Part shown: piece after piece, positions 23,005 to 28,163 of the stretch | How positions within the stretch are numbered: the stretch's first letter is position 1 | How the letters are laid out: each line of letters begins with the position of its first letter | Source: CALACW01 sp963627915 | GTDB lineage: Bacteria > Bacillota > Clostridia > Oscillospirales > Acutalibacteraceae | Length of the DNA stretch: 28,163 nt | Assembly (NCBI GenBank): GCA_963627915.1 | Contig: CAVGCY010000010.1 | Span: forward strand, 1 to 28,163 | Reading direction: 5' to 3' | The notes under the pieces: generated by a model | What the model was told of the DNA's origin: nothing | Seen by the model: only the letters and a program-made list of their open reading frames with translations | The model's database searches: none | Position numbers and translations under genes: made by a program

Positions 23005-24918
23005 ATGATAAAAGTTACACTTAAGGACGGATCTTTTAAAGAGTTCGAGCCGGGCATTACCGTTATGGACGTGGCTAAAAGCCTCGGCGCGGGACTTTAC
23101 AAAGCCGCATGTCTCGGCAGGGTAAACGGCGAAAACTGCGATCTTCGCACTCCTCTCACAGCCGACTGCAGCGTTGAAATTCTCACATTCGACGATATCG
23201 ACGGCAAAAAAGCGTTCTGGCACACAACGTCGCACATTCTCGCTCAGGCAGTCAAAAGACTTTTCCCGGACGCAAAGCTTGCCATAGGTCCCGCTATCGA
23301 CAAAGGCTTCTACTACGATTTTGACGTTAAAGAACCTTTCTCGCCCGAAGATCTTGAAAAAATCGAGTCGGAGATGAAAAAAATCGTCAAGGAGGCTCTT
23401 CCTCTCGAAAGATTCGAGATGGCTCCCGAGGACGCGGTTAAGTACTTTAAAGACAGAGACGAAATTTATAAGGTCGAGCTTACCGAGGAGCACGCGGACA
23501 AGGGCGAAATGATTTCATTCTATAAACAGGGTGAATTTACAGAGCTGTGCGCAGGTCCTCACATTCCCGACACCGGAAGAGTCAAGGCATTTAAGTTAAC
23601 ATCCGCAACGGGCGCATACTGGCGCGGTAGCGAAAAAAATAAGATGCTTCAAAGAATATACGGCATTTCGTTTACAAAGGCAAGCGACCTTGACGCTTAC
23701 ATACAGATGATCGAGGAGGCAAAAAAGAGAGATCACAGAAAATTAGGCAAAGAACTCGGACTTTTCGCACTCAGAGACGAAGCTCCGGGAATGCCCTTCT
23801 TCCTTCCCAACGGCATGGTTTTAAGAAATACGCTTATCAATTACTGGAGACAGGTTCACAAAAAATGGGATTACCTTGAAATTTCGACCCCGCAGATTAT
23901 GCGTCGCTCTCTCTGGGAAACCTCCGGTCACTGGGATCATTACCACGACGATATGTACACAACGGTAATTGACGACGAGGATTTTGCAATCAAACCAATG
24001 AACTGCCCCGGCAGTATTCTTGTTTATGAACTTGAACCCCATTCATATAAAGAACTTCCGCTTCGTTACGGCGAACTCGGCAGAGTACACAGAAACGAGC
24101 TTTCCGGCGCGCTTCACGGACTTTTCAGAGTCAGATGCTTCACACAGGACGACGCGCACATCCTCCTTGCGCCCGAACAGATACGCGATGAGGTCGTAAG
24201 AATCGCTCAGCTGTTCGACGAGGTTTACACTCTGTTCGGACTTCCCTATGAAATCGAACTCTCCACCATGCCCGAGGATCATATCGGCAACGAGGAGGAC
24301 TGGGAGATTGCGACAAAGGCTCTTGCGGACGCTATTACAGGAGTCGGAAAAACTTATATAATCAACGAGGGCGACGGCGCGTTCTACGGTCCGAAGCTCG
24401 ACTTCCATATCAAGGATAGTCTTGGCAGAACGTGGCAATGCGGAACAATTCAGCTCGACTACCAGCTTCCCGGACGTTTCGGTCTTGAATACACCGGAGC
24501 AGACGGTGAAAAACACTGTCCGGTCATGATTCACCGTGTTGTATTCGGATCTATCGAGAGATTTATCGGCGTTATTACAGAGCATTTCGCAGGCGCGTTC
24601 CCGCTTTGGCTCGCTCCCAAGCAGGTTATCGTTCTTCCGATTGCCGACCGCCATTTCGAGTATGCGAAGCAGGTTGAGGAAAAGCTTGCCGCCGCAGGCC
24701 TGAGAGCAAGTACGGATTCAAGAAGCGAAAAGCTCGGCTACAAGCTCCGTGAGGCTCAGCTTCAAAAGATTCCGTATATGCTTGTAGTCGGCGACAATGA
24801 GGTTGAAAACAACACTCTCGGCGTACGTCAGAGAGGCAAGGGCGATATCGGCGCAATGAGCGTTGACGAATTTATCAAAAAAGCCGTTGAAGAATCCGAC
24901 AGTAAAGTTATCCTGTAA
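23005..24918 (+). CDS. thrS: Threonyl-tRNA synthetase
   Basis: This class II enzyme charges tRNA-Thr. The 637-residue protein has a TGS domain (about 1-62), the SAD editing domain with His73/His77 (HTTSH) and Cys182/His186 (CAGPH), a catalytic core and a C-terminal anticodon domain from about 535. Zinc ligands Cys334, His385 and His510 are all present and sit almost exactly where they do in E. coli ThrRS. The ATG at 23005 has GGAGGT 6 bases upstream; an in-frame upstream reading from 22795 only translates the T-box. Regulation is by the T-box leader. The gene is complete and ordinary. Confidence 0.98.
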   Translation: MIKVTLKDGSFKEFEPGITVMDVAKSLGAGLYKAACLGRVNGENCDLRTPLTADCSVEILTFDDIDGKKAFWHTTSHILAQAVKRLFPDAKLAIGPAIDKGFYYDFDVKEPFSPEDLEKIESEMKKIVKEALPLERFEMAPEDAVKYFKDRDEIYKVELTEEHADKGEMISFYKQGEFTELCAGPHIPDTGRVKAFKLTSATGAYWRGSEKNKMLQRIYGISFTKASDLDAYIQMIEEAKKRDHRKLGKELGLFALRDEAPGMPFFLPNGMVLRNTLINYWRQVHKKWDYLEISTPQIMRRSLWETSGHWDHYHDDMYTTVIDDEDFAIKPMNCPGSILVYELEPHSYKELPLRYGELGRVHRNELSGALHGLFRVRCFTQDDAHILLAPEQIRDEVVRIAQLFDEVYTLFGLPYEIELSTMPEDHIGNEEDWEIATKALADAITGVGKTYIINEGDGAFYGPKLDFHIKDSLGRTWQCGTIQLDYQLPGRFGLEYTGADGEKHCPVMIHRVVFGSIERFIGVITEHFAGAFPLWLAPKQVIVLPIADRHFEYAKQVEEKLAAAGLRASTDSRSEKLGYKLREAQLQKIPYMLVVGDNEVENNTLGVRQRGKGDIGAMSVDEFIKKAVEESDSKVIL

Positions 24919-24968
24919 CACGGAGCGTTAAAAACGCACGGACGGCAAAAATCATTAAATAAAGCCAT

Positions 24969-25006
24969 AAAGACGCTGAAAATTTCGATTTTTCGGCGTC
25001 TTTTTA
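24969..25006 (+). terminator. Terminator of thrS
   Basis: A stem of about 14 pairs with one G-T wobble (AAAGACGCTGAAAA with TTTTCGGCGTCTTT) is followed by TT and a T-rich end. It lies about 50 bases past the thrS stop. Confidence 0.85.
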
Positions 25007-25112
25007 TCTGCAAATATATATTATCTGTTGTAAATCAATCACTCACATGTAAAATACAATAAAAATTTATATTTTATCTGTTGTTTTTTTCATCATTATG
25101 TTGCAAATTCGT

Positions 25113-25141
25113 TTGAAATATGGTATTTTATATACTGTAAT
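25113..25141 (+). promoter_or_regulatory. Promoter of the phosphoesterase-symporter pair
   Basis: TTGAAA (25113-25118), 17 bases and TGTAAT (25136-25141) precede a GAGGAGG ribosome site and the GTG start at 25164. The stretch 25007-25112 is AT-rich and shows no gene. Confidence 0.6.
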
Positions 25142-25163
25142 TTAAAAAGCGAGGAGGCGTACC

Positions 25164-26534
25164 GTGGATAATTTCAGCTTTTATCTCGTAAGCGACCTGC
25201 ACTATTACGATTCCTCATTCAAATGCGAAGGCTCGTCATATGAAAAGCGCAGCCGTTCGGATCAAAAATGCATTGCGGAAACGCCCGCCGTTATAGACAA
25301 ATGCTTTTCACGGTTGGCTGACGATAAGGATACAAACGTTATACTCATTCCCGGAGATCTTGTTTACAGGGGAGAATATCAAAGCCATATAGGAATCCGT
25401 CAAAGACTGTACAAATTAAAAGAGTTGGGAAAGAAGATATATCTTATCACCGCACGGCACGATTATGCTGAAAATCCGTGCGAATTTGACGGCGATAAAA
25501 TGATTCCCGTCAAGGGTATGGAAAGAAACGAACTGCGTGATTTTTACCGTGATTTCGGTTTTGCCTCGGCAATAAGCGAACACAGGGAAACAATGTCGTA
25601 CACCGCAAAGATAGCCGACGGCGTAAGACTGCTTGCATTAAACTGCGACGGCGACCGCAAAAGCTTCAGGGGACTTTACCCATCACAGCTTGAATGGGCT
25701 GTAAATGAGATAAAAAAGGCAAAAAACGCCGGCGATTACATATTTGCAATGACTCACTATCCCCTGCTCCCGTTCTCTCCGGTTATGAATTTTATCGACG
25801 ACGCACATCTTACCGACTGGCAAAAAACTGCGGACATATTAGCCGACGCGGGGCTTGACCTCATATTCACCGGACATATGCACGCGCAGGCAGTAACGGA
25901 TTATACGACAGAAAACGGCAATAAAATCACCGACGTTCAAACAGGCAGTATTGTCGGATGTCCCTGCGCCTACAGAAAAATCACATTTAACAATAATCTT
26001 GCCGAAATAACGTCGTATACGCTTGACAGCTTTAATTACGACACCGGCGGACTGAGCGCTCAGGATTATTTAAAAAAACGTTTTGATACTGTTATAACCG
26101 ACATTATCGAGGCGTCCGAATACGATTTTGAAGCCTTTTGCGCGCGCTTCGGCGGAAGTCAGGGGAAGGAATTTCTTAAAATTCCCGTAAAGCTTGCAGG
26201 CAGACTTGTAAACAGACTTACTGTCGGAAAACTTGCGAAAATATTAATGTTCAAAACGGATAAAAGCCTTGAGCATGTTCTTGTAAAAAATATCGGAGTC
26301 GAGCTTGCAAGGAATATTTTTGTCGGCAACGAGCCTTATACAAAGGGTACGCCCGTATATAATACGATGGAAAAGCTCATGAACCGTCTTACTCCCGTTA
26401 CAAAAATCATCGAAGCAAAGGCGGGTAAAGCAAATCCGATATTCTCGGATTTTAAAAGCTTTGTTCTCTCTCTTATCGGCGATGAGCTTCAAAGAGATTA
26501 TAATACCGTAATAAAAATAAACAATTATTCATAA
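25164..26534 (+). CDS. Calcineurin-like metallophosphoesterase with long C-terminal extension
   Basis: The 456-residue protein has metallophosphoesterase motifs: Asp11 and His13 (SDLH), Asp65 (PGDLV), THYPLL and GHMHAQ. The GNHD motif reads Ala97-Arg98-His99-Asp100, so the Asn that normally binds the second metal is Arg. This may mean altered metal binding or a different subfamily. After the catalytic part, about 150 residues form a helical C-terminal extension without a recognisable match. There is no signal peptide, so it is cytoplasmic. The GTG start at 25164 has GGAGG 6 bases upstream. The next gene, a sugar symporter, begins 13 bases after the stop, which suggests the substrate may be a phosphorylated compound derived from the imported sugar. 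Confidence 0.88.
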   Translation: MDNFSFYLVSDLHYYDSSFKCEGSSYEKRSRSDQKCIAETPAVIDKCFSRLADDKDTNVILIPGDLVYRGEYQSHIGIRQRLYKLKELGKKIYLITARHDYAENPCEFDGDKMIPVKGMERNELRDFYRDFGFASAISEHRETMSYTAKIADGVRLLALNCDGDRKSFRGLYPSQLEWAVNEIKKAKNAGDYIFAMTHYPLLPFSPVMNFIDDAHLTDWQKTADILADAGLDLIFTGHMHAQAVTDYTTENGNKITDVQTGSIVGCPCAYRKITFNNNLAEITSYTLDSFNYDTGGLSAQDYLKKRFDTVITDIIEASEYDFEAFCARFGGSQGKEFLKIPVKLAGRLVNRLTVGKLAKILMFKTDKSLEHVLVKNIGVELARNIFVGNEPYTKGTPVYNTMEKLMNRLTPVTKIIEAKAGKANPIFSDFKSFVLSLIGDELQRDYNTVIKINNYS

Positions 26535-26547
26535 GGAGTGGAAACCT

Positions 26548-28014
26548 ATGTCCTCATTGGCAAAAAAAGCACCTGCGGCAACAAAAACAGACAAGCTTGT
26601 CGGCAAGGGAGAATTTATCTGGTATCTGATATCCGTATTCTTCTACACAAACATGACGGGTATGATAGGCTCGTTCAGAAGCTCAAATCTTGTTGACGTT
26701 ATCAAGCTTACGGATTCGCAGATGTCGCTGTTTAACGTTATGACAAGCGTTATCCCGTTCGTTCTTAACTTTTTTATAGTTATGTACATCGACGGCAGAA
26801 AAATCGGAAAACACGGTAAGTTCAGACCTCTCGTAATGATGTCCGCCATCCCGATGGGCGTTTTGCTGTTCCTGAATTTCTGGATACCGAAGGCTCTTAC
26901 GGGCGCGTTACTGATGGTTTATGTTACAACCGTCGGCGTGCTTTTGGGAATTGTTGAAATATTCGGCAATTCAATAAACAGCGTCGCAGTCGTTATGACT
27001 CCCAATTTAAAAGAACGAGATACGGTCATGTCGTTCAGAAGCATCGTTTCCGCCGTCGGCAACTCCGCCCCTCTCGTTATAGTGCTTGTTTTAGGTCTTA
27101 TATGGAAAGACGATAAATCCATGCAGTACCTTGTCTGCGCAGGCTTGAGCGGCGTCATAGGAACGCTTACAATGCTCGGCGGAATGAAAGTTTCAAGGGA
27201 ACGCGTTGAGTATGCAAACGAAAAGAAAAATCCCCTCGAAGGATTTATGGATATTATCAAAAACAAATATGCGTGGACGATTATTGTTTCCGAATTTCTT
27301 AAAAACTTCCGTAAAATCGCAAACTTCATGGGCGTATTCCTGGCGGCGGCTCTTCTCGGAGATTCGAGCAAATTCCTGCTTTTCGGACTTCCCACGGGAA
27401 TCGGAACGGCGGTCGGAATGCTCATTATCAACTTCCTGCTTAAAAAATTCTCCTCAAAGGTTCTCTACATAGCCAGCGGCTGCTATTCTCTCTTGGTAAA
27501 TTCAATAGCGTTCGCCGTAGGATATATATATTTCAATCAGGGAAAAAGCGGTGGCCCGCTTCAGATAGTTTTCATACTCTGTCTGTTCCTTATAGGTCTC
27601 CAGTTCGGAGCGTCGAATCTTCTGCCCAACATGTTCCAGGCTGATGTTTTAGAGGATATAGAATTAAAAACAGGAAAAAGACTTGACGCTTCTCTTGCAT
27701 TTGTCGTAGGCGTATTCACAACAATAAGCAGTACGATAGCTTCTTATTTTGCACCGAAAATTCTCTACGGCGAAGGCTCAATATGCGGTTATGTTCAGGG
27801 ACTCAACGACGGAACTATGCAGTCGCTCAAGACTAAAATATGGATGCTGTTCTTCTATACGATTTTCCACGGTCTTATGATGTTCCTTGCGGGCGTTCCG
27901 TACTTCTTCTATAAATTCACGGGCAAAACCAAGGACGACGTTCATGAGGCTCTGATGAAACAGAGATCCTCCTACGCGTCAAACGGCGAAGCAGACGCCG
28001 AAACCGCGAAATAA
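26548..28014 (+). CDS. GPH-family (MelB-like) cation-coupled sugar symporter
   Basis: The 488-residue protein has about twelve membrane helices and fits the glycoside-pentoside-hexuronide:cation symporter family of the MFS. Support includes the polar N-terminus before the first helix, the GKFRPLVMM loop between helices 2 and 3 (family-typical RPW/RPL-type motif), and the IIKNKYAWTIIVSEFLKN segment in the central region. The substrate is unknown; the family moves alpha- and beta-glycosides, pentosides and hexuronides. The ATG is preceded by AAGGAG at 9 bases. It is in an operon with the metallophosphoesterase and ends at a terminator. A link to the uronate genes at the other end of the window is possible but unsupported by distance. 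Confidence 0.9.
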   Translation: MSSLAKKAPAATKTDKLVGKGEFIWYLISVFFYTNMTGMIGSFRSSNLVDVIKLTDSQMSLFNVMTSVIPFVLNFFIVMYIDGRKIGKHGKFRPLVMMSAIPMGVLLFLNFWIPKALTGALLMVYVTTVGVLLGIVEIFGNSINSVAVVMTPNLKERDTVMSFRSIVSAVGNSAPLVIVLVLGLIWKDDKSMQYLVCAGLSGVIGTLTMLGGMKVSRERVEYANEKKNPLEGFMDIIKNKYAWTIIVSEFLKNFRKIANFMGVFLAAALLGDSSKFLLFGLPTGIGTAVGMLIINFLLKKFSSKVLYIASGCYSLLVNSIAFAVGYIYFNQGKSGGPLQIVFILCLFLIGLQFGASNLLPNMFQADVLEDIELKTGKRLDASLAFVVGVFTTISSTIASYFAPKILYGEGSICGYVQGLNDGTMQSLKTKIWMLFFYTIFHGLMMFLAGVPYFFYKFTGKTKDDVHEALMKQRSSYASNGEADAETAK

Positions 28015-28057
28015 TATGTCGGGTTCAATAACAATACCGGATTCAATGAAAAATTCA

Positions 28058-28086
28058 TCCCCCCGAATCACACTGATTCGAGGGGA
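28058..28086. terminator. Two-way terminator after the symporter gene
   Basis: CGAATC/GATTCG plus TCCCC/GGGGA form an interrupted stem of about 11 pairs around ACACT. T-rich sequence follows on the plus strand (GTTTTTC...). On the minus strand GATGAATTTTTC follows, so it may serve the partial gene to the right as well. Confidence 0.7.
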
Positions 28087-28109
28087 TTTCAGTTTATGTT
28101 TTTCTTTTT

Positions 28110-28163
28110 TTATTCGTAAATTTTAGACTGAAGTCTTGCGGCGAAGCGTAAGACGCTTCTTGC
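28110..28163 (-). CDS. Probable C-terminal end of a gene entering from the right
   Basis: On the minus strand one frame runs open from the window edge to a TAA at 28110-28112, coding ARSVLRFAARLQSKIYE. The basic, helical end followed by a terminator-like hairpin fits a gene tail, but only 17 residues are visible and no family can be named. Confidence 0.35.
   Translation of the reverse strand, partial: ARSVLRFAARLQSKIYE

Noticed and set aside
28143..28159. GAAGCG/CGCTTC hairpin at the window end
   Set aside because: It lies inside the probable coding tail and has no T-run; it may be chance.

Overview
The window reads as chromosome of a low-to-medium GC, Gram-positive anaerobe of the class Clostridia, probably an Oscillospirales/Ruminococcaceae-type gut bacterium. 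This is inferred from gene content and style: consensus sigma-A promoters, strong GGAGG ribosome sites, a T-box in front of thrS, an RNase Y-YmdB pair, several radical SAM proteins, a KDPG aldolase fused to a VOC-like domain, and a GPH sugar symporter. I see no insertion sequence, phage gene, CRISPR array, rRNA or tRNA. This is ordinary chromosome with a few unusual genes, and no clearly new multi-gene system stands out.

Layout. Positions 1-274 hold no gene but carry a strong promoter firing left out of the window and the terminator of the first gene block. From 275 to 8559 everything is on the minus strand. In transcription order this is uxuA, eda-VOC, a GH31 glycosidase, a zinc-ribbon/PASTA protein with a kinase fold that has lost its catalytic residues, a ComEA-like helix-hairpin-helix protein, and folP-folB-folK. 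A 47-residue gene (8688-8831, minus) has its own promoter and terminator. It is divergent from two overlapping flavoprotein genes on the plus strand (8991-11832).

Convergent terminators at about 11.85-11.94 kb separate the flavoproteins from a membrane-anchored hypothetical protein (11965-13143, minus). A small secreted protein follows (13378-13833, plus), then a minus-strand pair, a PflX-type radical SAM protein followed by GtrA. A short divergent promoter region at 15.5 kb starts the plus-strand half: a U32 peptidase (RlhA-like) overlapping a YtqA-type radical SAM gene; rny-ymdB-lipoprotein; thrS behind a T-box; and a metallophosphoesterase-GPH symporter pair. A likely C-terminal gene end on the minus strand enters at the right edge.

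How they work together. uxuA and eda are steps of hexuronate breakdown (mannonate to KDG, then KDPG to pyruvate and glyceraldehyde-3-phosphate), and the GH31 enzyme probably releases sugars feeding this or a related route. folP-folB-folK make the pterin part of folate. rny and ymdB are the conserved mRNA-decay/cyclic-nucleotide pair. thrS is controlled by uncharged tRNA-Thr. The points most worth a second look are the pseudokinase, the 47-residue gene, the small secreted protein with an amphipathic tail, and the metallophosphoesterase-symporter pair with an altered metal-binding motif.
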